Source: CAXXOK01 sp001604115 (GTDB taxonomy: Bacteria > Bacillota > Clostridia > Christensenellales > Aristaeellaceae). From it: DNA of 64,000 nucleotides. This document shows, in pieces, positions 48,752-57,749 of the stretch (within the stretch, counting starts at the first letter, position 1; every line of letters begins with the position of its first letter). The stretch lies in assembly GCA_034928535.1 (NCBI GenBank), contig JAYFOV010000027.1:1-64000 (forward strand), read 5' to 3'. A program made the position numbers and the translations under genes. The notes under the pieces are model-generated. The model had not been told where the DNA came from and searched no databases. It worked only from the letters and a program-made list of their open reading frames with translations.

Positions 48752-50734
48752 ATGAAAAAGCTGATGGAACAACTAACATTTGCCTTTACACTTATAATCA
48801 TTTCGATGGTAATTGGTCATACATTCGCTCATGCAGACACCATTCCCTATCCGGAAAATTCTTATTTTTCGCGTTTTGCTGTTGAATCAGATGGAGTTTG
48901 GTTTGTTTCAGATGATACCCTATGGTATCTTGATGGTCGCCAATATGAAAATAGCCATATCATACTTCAACTGGATCCAGATGCAAATGCGCTGGCCTTG
49001 ACTTGTCTTCATGGTGAAGCATATGTCGCAAAACGTCAGAATGGCAAGATGGTGGTGGAACGCATCAACCGATCTGGTGAGGTGGAACTGTTGTTTACCT
49101 TACCCTACGAGCGCGAAGTGCGAGATATAATTGCCTTTAACGATGCTTTGGCCGTTTTATGGGGTTATACGGATACTGACTATGATCAAGGAGTACCTTA
49201 TGGGGAAAATATCGACTACGCCTTTTCTTTATATTCCTTATCAGGAACACCGATTGTGACAGGCATTGATCGTATTGCCAATTTTGCGAAGCAGGATGAG
49301 GATACACTTCTCATGGAGGTGCCCGATGATGGGGCATTTAGTATAGTTGCACTTAATCTGAACACTGGTGAGAACGTGGAGATTGGCCAAACTGAAAAAG
49401 GGTGTCCTTTTGCGCCATCCGAGGATGCCGACATCTTCTACTGGCTTAGCTTTCGGGGGCTGGGAAGAATAAATATCAAGACAGGTGAAGAAGAGATCCT
49501 TAAACCATATGAGTTTACTACGTTTCTTCAGGCCTCCATATATGTAGAATCTGATCGAGTTTTCATTGGAATTGATCAAGAACATCTGTATGAATATTTC
49601 GCTCTAAATCAAATAGATTCCCAATCGGCGACAGTGCTCACGCTGGTCAATGTACCAAGTCCTCAGCACAATGGCTGCTATGGCCTGCTGAACAAGGCCA
49701 TCGTGCAGTTCAAGACAATCCATCCTGAGGTTGAAGTACGTTTTCAGGAGATGAAGGAAGAGCAGCTTTTGACCCGCTTACAGGCGCAAGAGGAGGGCGT
49801 TGATATCCTGTATATCCTCGCTGGCGCTGAAAAGCGCTATGTGGATGCGGGTGTGTTGATGGATTTGAGTGGTCATGAAGCGTTTGAGCGGTCCCTTTCC
49901 GACTGGATAGACATTCGGAAACTGGTTACATACGATCAGGTTTTATATGGCATCCCGATCGCCATTTTTGCAGATAGCCTTTCGTTCAATCAAGATATTT
50001 TTCGGCAGGCTGGCCTCACGATGCCAACGAAGCCTTACAACTGTTCTGGAATCTTTGATCTGGCGAACATCTTTCAAACGAGCATGAATAGGAATGGTCA
50101 AGGAGATTTCATTTTGTTGCACGAGGTAGAGATGGCTGTTCCAATATTTATAAAACAGTACACAGCCATGCGCGACAACCCTTCCGCTATTAACTTCCAA
50201 ACACCTGAATTCGGACAGATGGCGGAAGCTTATAAGGGTTTGGTTGATCGGGGGTTGGTGGCTGATTGGTCAAACTATGACCTGGTGGATCGCGCATTGG
50301 TGGCATGTGAATCGGCAAACGCGCCCAACGTCTGGCAGGCTGTCCCCTTTGAGCCACTGCCAATGGTCGGCGAAAACGACGTTATTCCCGTGCAGGCAGA
50401 CGTTATGGGCGTTAACGCGCGCTCAAAGCATGCTGGACTGGCAGCCGAATTCTTAGCGTTGTATGCATCCAAAGAAGTTCAATCCACGGATTGGACCCTC
50501 TGCCTGCTTAAGGATATAGATTCCTATCCTGATGCGGATCAATTGACCGGATCAACCCGGCAACTGATCCAAAATTATCAGGATTACATTGAGCAGAGCC
50601 AACCCCAATTGTTTAACGATGACTTTCATCGATTCACGAAAGAGGTGTTCTCAAAGTACCTAGAAGGAACGATAAGTACGTTAGACTTGCAGAGCCAACT
50701 CCAGCAAAGACTTTCGATGATTCTGTTTGAGTAA
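48752..50734 (+). CDS. Fusion of an N-terminal beta-propeller-like domain to an extracellular solute-binding protein
   Basis: 660 aa. Signal peptide (MKKLMEQLTFAFTLIIISMV to AHA-DT). Residues about 30-285 are beta-rich with propeller-like repeats (GVWFVSDDTLWYLDG, GEAYVAKRQNGKMVVERI, DIFYWLSFRGLGRINIKTG). From about 293 (VLTLVNVPSPQHNGCYGLLN) the sequence is a family-1 (sugar-type) binding protein: IVQFKTIHPEVEVRFQEM, VDILYILAGAEKRYVDAGVL, YGIPIAIFADSLSFNQDIF. Two permease genes follow. The combination is unusual: canonical binding proteins lack a large N-terminal sensor-like domain. Confidence 0.8.
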   Translation: MKKLMEQLTFAFTLIIISMVIGHTFAHADTIPYPENSYFSRFAVESDGVWFVSDDTLWYLDGRQYENSHIILQLDPDANALALTCLHGEAYVAKRQNGKMVVERINRSGEVELLFTLPYEREVRDIIAFNDALAVLWGYTDTDYDQGVPYGENIDYAFSLYSLSGTPIVTGIDRIANFAKQDEDTLLMEVPDDGAFSIVALNLNTGENVEIGQTEKGCPFAPSEDADIFYWLSFRGLGRINIKTGEEEILKPYEFTTFLQASIYVESDRVFIGIDQEHLYEYFALNQIDSQSATVLTLVNVPSPQHNGCYGLLNKAIVQFKTIHPEVEVRFQEMKEEQLLTRLQAQEEGVDILYILAGAEKRYVDAGVLMDLSGHEAFERSLSDWIDIRKLVTYDQVLYGIPIAIFADSLSFNQDIFRQAGLTMPTKPYNCSGIFDLANIFQTSMNRNGQGDFILLHEVEMAVPIFIKQYTAMRDNPSAINFQTPEFGQMAEAYKGLVDRGLVADWSNYDLVDRALVACESANAPNVWQAVPFEPLPMVGENDVIPVQADVMGVNARSKHAGLAAEFLALYASKEVQSTDWTLCLLKDIDSYPDADQLTGSTRQLIQNYQDYIEQSQPQLFNDDFHRFTKEVFSKYLEGTISTLDLQSQLQQRLSMILFE

Positions 50735-50802
50735 TCCTGCAAGGGACGACAAAGGAAGGAACCCCCGAAGATGAACGAATGGCGGATAGGAGGGGCAGCC
50801 GA

Positions 50803-51639
50803 TTGAAGATGAACCGCAAAATGTTACTGTTGAGCTTGCCTTTTCTAGCGGGTTTTCTGCTTTTCTATATCCTCCCCCTCTTCTACTCTTTGTACTACTC
50901 TGCAATTGAAAGCGCGTTTTTCCCCAAGTGGGTGGGCTTTCAAAACTATATTGCTGTGCTGCAGAATCAGTACTATCGGCTGGCGCTTTGGAACACCTTC
51001 GAGTTTGCGTGGACGGGTGTGCCGGTGCTGACACTCGTCGCGCTGATCCTATCACTGTTATTTCACGGCATGGGAGGCAAGCACGGTTGGCTTCGGGGCG
51101 CTTTTGTGTTGCCCATGCTGTTGCCCTCGGCTTCGGTAGTGCCCATTTTTAGGCATTTCTTTACGGACTACAACAGCCCCGTGCAGCTGGCTATGCTCGG
51201 GTTGGGAATGTCCCAAAGCCAGATTGTGCGGGTTCCCGTGTATTTGCTGTATGTGTGGAAGAACGTTGGGTTCAATGTGATCCTGCTGATGGCCGCTTTG
51301 CTCATGATTCCGCGTGACATCTACGAGGCCGCGGCACTGGATGGCGCGCGGAACTTTCGCCGGTTTCGAAGCATTACATTGCCGCTCATCACGCCCACGC
51401 TCTTCTTTGTGGTTTTGATGTCCATTGTGCAGTCCCTTCGAATCTTTAAGGAAGCGTACTTGCTATATGGCGCCTATCCCGACACGTCCATTTATATGGT
51501 GCAGCACTATATGAACAATCACTTTTTTAAGCTGAACTATCAAAACCTGACCTCGGGCGGGTTGATTTTTGCCGTGATCGTATACCTGTTGGTATTGCTG
51601 TACTACTATTTTGAGAGAAGAATGGATGCGACTCTATGA
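50803..51639 (+). CDS. Sugar-type ABC transporter permease (MalF/UgpA-like)
   Basis: 278 aa with six membrane segments and the permease EAA loop EAAALDGARNFRRFRSITLP. TTG at 50803 is chosen because GGAGGGG precedes it by 7 nt; ATGs at 50779 and 50809 are alternatives. The stop overlaps the next permease start. It should form the channel for the upstream propeller/SBP protein. No ATPase gene is adjacent; many Bacillota share one MsmK-type ATPase among several sugar importers. Confidence 0.9.
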   Translation: MKMNRKMLLLSLPFLAGFLLFYILPLFYSLYYSAIESAFFPKWVGFQNYIAVLQNQYYRLALWNTFEFAWTGVPVLTLVALILSLLFHGMGGKHGWLRGAFVLPMLLPSASVVPIFRHFFTDYNSPVQLAMLGLGMSQSQIVRVPVYLLYVWKNVGFNVILLMAALLMIPRDIYEAAALDGARNFRRFRSITLPLITPTLFFVVLMSIVQSLRIFKEAYLLYGAYPDTSIYMVQHYMNNHFFKLNYQNLTSGGLIFAVIVYLLVLLYYYFERRMDATL

Positions 51640-52451
51640 GGAAAGCGTTCATTACCGTTGGGCTCGCTATTGCTGCTGTTGTTTTCTTACTTCCGGTATT
51701 CATCACGTTCACCAGTTCGTTTATGGGGCTAACCGAGCTGACACAGCTATATGAACAACACAGCGTATGGATGCGACTTATTCCTATGAAGGTCACATTG
51801 AATGGCTACTATGAACTACTATTCGCCAGTGGCTCGTATTTGAGCATGTTTTGGAACTCGATGCTAGTGGCCACAGCGATATCCGTGGGGAATGTATTTG
51901 TGGCGCTGTTAGTGGGATATGTGTTGGCCAAAGTGCCCTTTCGCGGACGAGATTCACTTCGATTTATGTATATTGCGATGATGATGATGCCGTTTCAGGT
52001 GACATTGCTGCCAAACTACATCATCGTGAAGCAACTCGGGCTTTATAATACCATCTGGGCGCTCATTCTTCCGGGCATGTTTGCGCCATTTGGAGTGTTC
52101 CTTCTGAGTCAATTCCTCAGGGGCATATCGGACGAGATGGTGGAGGCGGCGGTATTGGAAACCAACTCACCCATCCAAATCCTCGTACAGGTGGTGGCTC
52201 CTATGGTGTATCCTGGATTGCTGGCGTTGTTCTTATTGTCTTTCTCGGAGGCCTGGAACATGGTGGAACAGCCGTTAATCTTGCTTCAGGACAGTTGGCG
52301 CTATCCACTGTCACTTGTGCTGAACAACGTCCAGGGCGCCAACCTGGCAGTTGCGTTCGCGGGTTCGGTTCTGTACATGTTGCCCGTGGTGTTGCTGTAC
52401 CGTATGTTTGAAGAGGAATTATTCCAGGGGCTGAGTGTTGCGAAATTCTAG
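51636..52451 (+). CDS. Sugar-type ABC transporter permease (MalG/UgpE-like)
   Basis: 271 aa with six membrane segments. The EAA-type loop is EMVEAAVLETNSPIQILVQVV, and the family C-terminus follows. The ATG overlaps the previous stop (ATGA). It departs from the usual EAA consensus at the conserved Gly (ETN in place of DGA), so coupling to a standard ATPase deserves checking. It partners the MalF-like protein. Confidence 0.9.
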   Translation: MRKAFITVGLAIAAVVFLLPVFITFTSSFMGLTELTQLYEQHSVWMRLIPMKVTLNGYYELLFASGSYLSMFWNSMLVATAISVGNVFVALLVGYVLAKVPFRGRDSLRFMYIAMMMMPFQVTLLPNYIIVKQLGLYNTIWALILPGMFAPFGVFLLSQFLRGISDEMVEAAVLETNSPIQILVQVVAPMVYPGLLALFLLSFSEAWNMVEQPLILLQDSWRYPLSLVLNNVQGANLAVAFAGSVLYMLPVVLLYRMFEEELFQGLSVAKF

Positions 52452-52464
52452 AGGGGACGTGCGT

Positions 52465-53652
52465 ATGGGAAAGCAAAGAAAAGGCGCGGTGAAGGGATTG
52501 ATCGTGTTCCTCGGCGTAATGGCGGCGCTTACGTTTTTTTCACAGACCATCTACTATAACACCTTGCCCAAGGTGGAAGTGCAACGAGTGAGCAGCGGCG
52601 TGTTGCAGACCGTTGTTTCGGGCAGCGACATTTTATTGTACGCTGAGCAAGCGGAACGGGTGGATATCCCCGCGGATCTAGCCGACCTAAAGTTGCGTGT
52701 AGAGCGGGTATGGGTGCAGAAAACGGCTTCCATTAAGCAGGGTGAAGCGCTGCTGCGGTTTGATCCAGCACAAGGCGCAAGCACGCTCGCAAAAGCGGAG
52801 CGCATGTTTCAACGCGCTGAAGAAGCGCTGACAACGTGGGATATAAAGTATCAAAACACTTGGAATGAGCTGGATATCGATATGCTTACGCTTCAAAGGA
52901 AGATGGCTGAAACAGATGCCGACCCGGAGACGCTGGGGGCGCAACTTCAAACCCTGCAGGCCAAGCAAGAAGCGCTGGAACGTACAAACATATTGGATGG
53001 TGTCTCTCGCGCTTCGTTGGAACAAAATCTTTCATTATCCAAGGCTACATTGGCTACGCTGACCAAATTGAGTACCCAGGGTTGGGTAGTCAACGCGCCA
53101 AATAGTGGCGTGGTATCTGAGATATTGGTCAAGGAAGGCGACGAGTATTCTGGGCTGCTACCGCTGGTGTGGCTGGTTCCGGCAAGCGCAAAGCTACGCG
53201 TAGGCATCGAATGCAAGCCGGAGGTACATATCTCATCTCTGGATCGTGTGATGGTGTACAGCGGCGACGACGTGCCGCTGGGCAACGAGGCTATCTGGGC
53301 ATTTGCGGGGGAGGGTACCCTTAACGGCAAGCGCGTGTTGTGGGCCGAGCCCACCATTACATCGCCTGATCTAACCAAGCTTACCAAACTTAACTTCCGC
53401 ATCGACTCGGACTACTGCCAGTACATGGTGCCGAATGCTGCAGTGGTCGAGGATACGCTGTATGTGTTGGACAGCCGGCAGGGTGCATGGGGCACGGAGG
53501 AGTTGTTTGCTCGGCGCGTGGAGGGTAAGGGCGTTCAAAGTGATGATAAAAACACTAGCGTGTCCCTGGGTCTCACAAGCATGGATAACGTGATCATTAA
53601 GTGGGATCGGCCGTTTGAAGATGGCGACACGGTCATGATTCCACTCAGATAG
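52465..53652 (+). CDS. Membrane-fusion/adaptor protein (HlyD/MacA-like)
   Basis: 395 aa. N-terminal anchor (GLIVFLGVMAALTFFSQTIYY), a beta-barrel/lipoyl-type segment with VWVQKTASIKQGEALLRFDP, then a helical hairpin (about 120-205, Gln/Glu/Leu-rich, coiled-coil character). The second lipoyl half (VVNAPNSGVVSEILVKEGDEY) and a C-terminal beta domain follow. ATG 52465 with GAGGGG upstream. It directly precedes a MacB-like permease, so together they look like the MacA and membrane parts of a tripartite-type or Gram-positive FtsX-like exporter or envelope complex, but without the usual ATPase. Confidence 0.82.
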   Translation: MGKQRKGAVKGLIVFLGVMAALTFFSQTIYYNTLPKVEVQRVSSGVLQTVVSGSDILLYAEQAERVDIPADLADLKLRVERVWVQKTASIKQGEALLRFDPAQGASTLAKAERMFQRAEEALTTWDIKYQNTWNELDIDMLTLQRKMAETDADPETLGAQLQTLQAKQEALERTNILDGVSRASLEQNLSLSKATLATLTKLSTQGWVVNAPNSGVVSEILVKEGDEYSGLLPLVWLVPASAKLRVGIECKPEVHISSLDRVMVYSGDDVPLGNEAIWAFAGEGTLNGKRVLWAEPTITSPDLTKLTKLNFRIDSDYCQYMVPNAAVVEDTLYVLDSRQGAWGTEELFARRVEGKGVQSDDKNTSVSLGLTSMDNVIIKWDRPFEDGDTVMIPLR

Positions 53653-53663
53653 GTGGCGGTAAG

Positions 53664-54785
53664 ATGCGAAGATGGATCTGCCTAGGGATGTGTGCGCTAT
53701 GCGTACTGGGTCTGTGTTATGTAGACGCGCTGTGGGGCAGATTGTCAGACCAGTTGCTATACCAGCTTTTGATGGAAGTAGACAAAGAGGCCAGGGACAG
53801 CCTAGTGAAAGTTGCCACCGGGAACGATATGGAACTGGGCGCCTTTGCGCTTGGGGAAGCGAAGCTTGGCACAGCAGGCACGGAGCAGGAAATTTTACTG
53901 CGAGAATGCTTGGTCTATCATCCTGAAGCGCTAGGCATTTTGATGATCACTGGTTCGCCCATAACGCATAGTCAAATCGAAGGATCCGAAGCAGTGGTTA
54001 TGCTAAGCCTTGATGCAGCGCTCAAACACTTCCCTACGATAAACTGTATCGACGCAATTGTCGAACTCAACGGGACACCCCATCGCGTGGTTGGTGTATA
54101 TCAGGAGGATGAGCCGCTTGGCCCGACTACGCGGACAGCTTCAGCGTCGGCCATCACGCCAATGCGGGTATCGAACGATGCGCGTAAGCTCTACGTGTGG
54201 TTGCGCCCCAAGAAGGCTTCATCTTTCGCTTTTCAACAGGCGAAGTCCCAGCTGGACAAGCTCTCGCGCAACAGTGATCTGGGTGTGTTTCAGGCTACGG
54301 ATATTGGACGGATGAGCCAGATGAACCGGCAGGGTGTACGGTTTTGGCAGCTGCTTCTCTTAAGCGTGCTATGCTGTCGTTTGTTACAAATGCTTACCAA
54401 AATGCGGCGGCGTTTCTACCAACATGCAAGGAGTACATTTTCAAAGCAATATGGTTTAAGGGCTTGTGCAGAGCTCATTTGGCCAGTTATGTGGGGTCTG
54501 TTACCATCTCTAGCACTGATCATATGTTGGATTGGCTACTTCATCTATTGTGCCAACCGCCTGTTGATTAGCGCAGAGCACGTGCCAAAGCAACTTCTCG
54601 ATCCTTCGGCATGGTGGGCCAAGCTTATTGAAACGACGATTTCTGTTAACATATCGACGGCTATGCCCGTATTTTCCTACCTACTCAATACAAAGTTGCA
54701 ATGGGTAAGCCTAATACTTGGGCTTCTCGGGTTATGGTCTCTTTGGACTGGCTTGAAGCTCAGAATAAAAAAGGCGGATGAATGA
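53664..54785 (+). CDS. MacB/FtsX-like permease without ATPase domain
   Basis: 373 aa. One N-terminal membrane segment (about 4-22), a large extracytoplasmic domain (about 25-220), then three membrane segments (about 225-243, 270-297, 345-367): the topology of MacB/FtsX/LolC permeases. The external domain shows the MacB periplasmic-core feel (GVYQEDEPLGPTTRTASASA, HRVVG). No Walker motifs are present and no LolD/MacB-type ATPase gene lies beside it. It starts 11 bp after the adaptor stop and overlaps the next gene by 8 bp. Identification rests on topology and the adaptor neighbour. Confidence 0.68.
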   Translation: MRRWICLGMCALCVLGLCYVDALWGRLSDQLLYQLLMEVDKEARDSLVKVATGNDMELGAFALGEAKLGTAGTEQEILLRECLVYHPEALGILMITGSPITHSQIEGSEAVVMLSLDAALKHFPTINCIDAIVELNGTPHRVVGVYQEDEPLGPTTRTASASAITPMRVSNDARKLYVWLRPKKASSFAFQQAKSQLDKLSRNSDLGVFQATDIGRMSQMNRQGVRFWQLLLLSVLCCRLLQMLTKMRRRFYQHARSTFSKQYGLRACAELIWPVMWGLLPSLALIICWIGYFIYCANRLLISAEHVPKQLLDPSAWWAKLIETTISVNISTAMPVFSYLLNTKLQWVSLILGLLGLWSLWTGLKLRIKKADE

Positions 54786-56304
54786 TATGAGAAGAATGAT
54801 GGCGGGAGTCACACTGCTCGCTTTGCTTATAACCAACTGCCTGGCGCAGGCCGATGGGCTGCCGCTAGCCGCGCAGTTTGATGTGTACAAGGCGTTTGAG
54901 CGCAACCAAAGTTATAAGCTAGAAGAGACAGGCGAATGGTCGGCGCACGACTTGATTGCGGCTCAAGTGCTGCGCACCATTTCATCTGGTGCAGCAAGAC
55001 CCCACATGAGTTCAGGCGTGTGTATCCTGTATCCTAGTGTGCGCGGTAATACCTTGCTTGGACTCACGGAGGTGTTGCTGAACATATGCCTTGTGAAAAC
55101 TGAACCGTTAGGGGCAAGTAGTTTGTCTATCGTCACCGAAGGCATACGTTACGATTTTTTAAACACATCCCAGAAGAGTCAAATTGGCTCCTATACGTGT
55201 GAGACCTTCGCGTTGCCGATGGACAAACAGGGGATGGCCATGCTTAGAAGCATTGCCGACAGCGGTGGTTACTCCATATCCATCTATGGGGACACAAAGC
55301 AATACCGTACTACCATCAATGAAAAAAGCGCTGATCTAACTGATAAACAAACAATTGAAGCATTGTCCATGGATACCGTTCATAGCTTTCTTTCCGAATT
55401 GGATCAAAACGGCTTATTTCGATACTCCTTGTGGGACCTAAACGCAGGCCATTGGGCTGAGGACAGGCCGCAAATGGCTGTGGTAAGTCTTTCAGACGAG
55501 CCGTATTCTGAAGAACTGCCTAAGCTGGATGAAGCGTTTCATTGCCTCGTGAACATAGACCGCACGGCGGTGGCTAAACTGCAACAATTGCTGAAAGATC
55601 GTGCGTTCTATGCGGGCAAGCTGGACGGCAAGTTTAGTACGGACACGCGCGTAGCCATTCGCGAGGCGCAGCGCTATCATGGCTTGCTCCAAACCGGCCA
55701 GGCCGACCGAATGCTGATTGAGCTGCTTGCAGGTACGGAAGTCGCCAGGGAAGCGACAGCCGAAACACCTAAGCCACAGTTGGTAACATCAGACCAGATC
55801 ATCAATGCCGAAGCGGGTGTCAGTTATCGCCGTAATGGTGTGGCTGAAGTTCAGCTTGACCGGCGCTGGTTTGCAAAGAAGATGCTGCCTATGCTTGCAA
55901 CAACAAAGCCCACACCTACCCAGCAGACAGAAAACACCACAAATCCTAAACCTACAGAAACGCCGCAGAGTACTCCTTCAATCGACCATTCAGCGATTGT
56001 ACCCAAAAACATCTCCAACATGCTGCTCATCATCGATGGGAAGATAACGAACCTGAGCACGGAACCCATGTTTCTGCCGAAAGACACGCAAGCAGAGGTC
56101 GCGATAGGCGACCAATACGTCTACCCTTTCACTGTCCGCTGCGAGCAAGGCAATGGAAAAACCATCGGCACTGGGTTGCTACCCTTAGAAAGCGCCCGGT
56201 TAGTTCTCTTTGCTGAGGTGCCGGAAAATGTCACATCCGATCATTCGATTACAATCACCTTGAGAATCAAAGGCTTTATTGATCAAATGGATCTGGCTTA
56301 CTGA
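54778..56304 (+). CDS. Secreted protein with peptidoglycan-binding domain and Thr/Pro linker
   Basis: 508 aa. Signal peptide (MMAGVTLLALLITNCLAQA). The N-terminal domain (about 30-255) is unrecognised. A PG_binding_1-type domain occupies about 262-325 (VAKLQQLLKDRAFYAGKLDG, KFSTDTRVAIREAQRYHGLL). A linker rich in Thr, Pro and Gln (about 375-405) precedes a C-terminal beta domain (about 410-508). It may tether the module to the cell wall. An ATG at 54787 is an alternative start. Last intact gene of the island; integrase debris follows 32 bp later. Confidence 0.78.
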   Translation: MNDMRRMMAGVTLLALLITNCLAQADGLPLAAQFDVYKAFERNQSYKLEETGEWSAHDLIAAQVLRTISSGAARPHMSSGVCILYPSVRGNTLLGLTEVLLNICLVKTEPLGASSLSIVTEGIRYDFLNTSQKSQIGSYTCETFALPMDKQGMAMLRSIADSGGYSISIYGDTKQYRTTINEKSADLTDKQTIEALSMDTVHSFLSELDQNGLFRYSLWDLNAGHWAEDRPQMAVVSLSDEPYSEELPKLDEAFHCLVNIDRTAVAKLQQLLKDRAFYAGKLDGKFSTDTRVAIREAQRYHGLLQTGQADRMLIELLAGTEVAREATAETPKPQLVTSDQIINAEAGVSYRRNGVAEVQLDRRWFAKKMLPMLATTKPTPTQQTENTTNPKPTETPQSTPSIDHSAIVPKNISNMLLIIDGKITNLSTEPMFLPKDTQAEVAIGDQYVYPFTVRCEQGNGKTIGTGLLPLESARLVLFAEVPENVTSDHSITITLRIKGFIDQMDLAY

Positions 56305-56336
56305 AGTTCACAAAGTGCCATTGCATTGCTTGAAGG

Positions 56337-56618
56337 TTGCATCGCTTACATCTCATCAAGCCTGGCTATATCACGGATGGGTTTGCCCGTCTGCTGCTGA
56401 CAGGTGGCGTACCCATGAAGCAGATACAGGAGTGGCTGGGTCAAAGCGATTTCTCCACTATGGCTAACATCTACGCACATCTGGATTACAGTTCCAAGAT
56501 TACATCAGCGGAAGCGATGCTGGCCGGGTTGGAAATGAAACAAACTGGGGCGAAGGATGCAAAATTACAAATGATGGGAGGAGAGAACACAAAGGGCAAT
56601 GAAGCCAATGCGCCATAA
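56337..56618 (+). pseudogene. Tyrosine recombinase (phage/ICE integrase) C-terminal remnant
   Basis: 93 codons. GGVPMKQIQEWLGQSDFSTM followed by ANIYAHLDYSSK is the end of an integrase catalytic domain, with the nucleophile Tyr in ANIYAHL. The preceding HDLRHT box is corrupted (LHLIKPGYITDGFARLLL), and nothing upstream encodes the rest of the protein, so it is dead. It abuts a tRNA gene, the usual attachment site for such integrases. Confidence 0.85.
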
Positions 56619-56682
56619 GGGATTGACAAGAGGTGCACAACATTGCTTAACCGTGTTCTCTCCAATTCAAGCCCGTACGCAC

Positions 56683-56711
56683 AAAAAAAGACCTTCCTCG
56701 AAGCGAGGAAA
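56683..56711 (-). terminator. Terminator of tRNA-Ser
   Basis: Minus strand: stem TTCCTCG/CGAGGAA with a short loop, then GGTC and TTTTTTT (56683-56689). Confidence 0.85.
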
Positions 56712-56719
56712 GCCTTATC

Positions 56720-56810
<91 letters not shown>

Positions 56811-56834
56811 GTATGGTATGGAGTGCCAAGCGAT

Positions 56835-56863
56835 AGTATACCAAAGCATGTCCGCCCCGTCAA
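56835..56863 (-). promoter_or_regulatory. Promoter of tRNA-Ser
   Basis: Minus strand: -35 TTGACG (56858-56863), 17-bp spacer, extended -10 TGG-TATACT (56835-56840). Confidence 0.85.
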
Positions 56864-56988
56864 GGCGGGATTTGCGCACCGTTTCGCGCAGCGCAGAGCC
56901 CGCTGCCGCGCACGCAAACCTTGCCCGGGCGCTGTTGCCGCAAGCGGAGCGCTAAGCGCCCCGTGCAATGCCCCGTGCTCCGCATGCT

Positions 56989-57558
56989 TCATAGCTCAAA
57001 GCGATCCAGCACCTGCCGCGCAACCCGCACCCGGGAAATGCGCATGTTCATGGCCTCTTTTTCCAGCACGCGGTGCGCTTCCTCCTCGGTAATGCGCATG
57101 TGCTCAATCAGCAGGCACTTGGCGCGATCCACGATCTTGAGCTCCTCATATTTTTTTTGCAGCTTTTCATTTTCGGTTTTGTACAGCAGGATGCGGTTGC
57201 GGCAGGCCATCCCCACGCGGATGGTCTGCTCAAAGAGCTGCGTGCTCACCGGTTTGGTCACGATCAGTACCCCGGCCTCGGAGGCCGCATCGTTGATCAT
57301 CGTGGCCAGCTCGGTCTTGACCAGCAGGATCACCGCGGCGGTAGTGCGCCGCGCCAGGTCGATGGCCAGCTCCAGCCCCGTTTCGTCCAGCAGCGGGGCG
57401 TTGATCATCGCCAGGGCATACATGTCGCCTGCGGCCAGGCGCCGCGCTTCCGCCGCGCCATGGGCAGCCACGATTTCCGCTTGCTGCACGTTTTCCAGTA
57501 GTTGCCTGAGTTTGTCCTGCCCCTGTGCGGCCACCAGCAAAGCCTTGTTGTCCGCCAA
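56989..57558 (-). CDS. ANTAR-domain response regulator (NasT/AmiR type)
   Basis: 189 aa. An N-terminal receiver-like domain (DMYALAMINAPLLDETGLEL; conserved Lys in VTKPVS) lacks the classic phosphorylation aspartate cluster. A coiled-coil helix follows (YKTENEKLQKKYEELKIVD), then a C-terminal ANTAR RNA-binding domain (RAKCLLIEHMRITEEEAHRVLEKEAMNMRI). ANTAR proteins bind paired hairpins in mRNA and prevent termination. The TTG start at 57558 has AGGGGG upstream. It follows glnA by 191 bp on the same strand; the gap is rich in inverted repeats. A role in nitrogen control is likely. Confidence 0.9.
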   Translation of the reverse strand: MADNKALLVAAQGQDKLRQLLENVQQAEIVAAHGAAEARRLAAGDMYALAMINAPLLDETGLELAIDLARRTTAAVILLVKTELATMINDAASEAGVLIVTKPVSTQLFEQTIRVGMACRNRILLYKTENEKLQKKYEELKIVDRAKCLLIEHMRITEEEAHRVLEKEAMNMRISRVRVARQVLDRFEL

Positions 57559-57749
57559 TCGAACGCCCCCTTTTCAGCCGACAAATGCCCAGGCAAGCGC
57601 TGAACCGATCCCTTTGCCAGTTGGCTTTGCATAGCACTGCATCTTCGGGTGAGCAAAACCTTGCCATAGCGCCACTATTGCCTGGGCATTGCTCACCGGA
57701 TCTGCTGCGCTGCGCGTTGGCAGCCGCAAAGGGATGCCCCATCGCTTGC
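57559..57749 (-). other. Highly structured glnA-ANTAR spacer (candidate regulatory RNA)
   Basis: Four pairs of complementary segments lie in 191 bp: 57584-57596 with 57678-57690 (13 bp exact), 57608-57617 with 57726-57735 (10 bp), 57648-57656 with 57689-57697 (9 bp), 57592-57599 with 57743-57750 (8 bp). The last three nest; the first competes with two of them, giving mutually exclusive folds. It lies directly before a gene for an RNA-binding ANTAR protein. Confidence 0.6.

Noticed and set aside
44977..56304. Functional integrative or conjugative element or prophage
   Set aside because: No relaxase, type IV secretion, phage structural or intact integrase genes; only debris remains.
57559..57749. 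Canonical ANTAR two-hairpin target
   Set aside because: The clearest 6-nt loop (in GCTGC-CAACGC-GCAGC) lacks A at position 1 and G at position 4 as needed.
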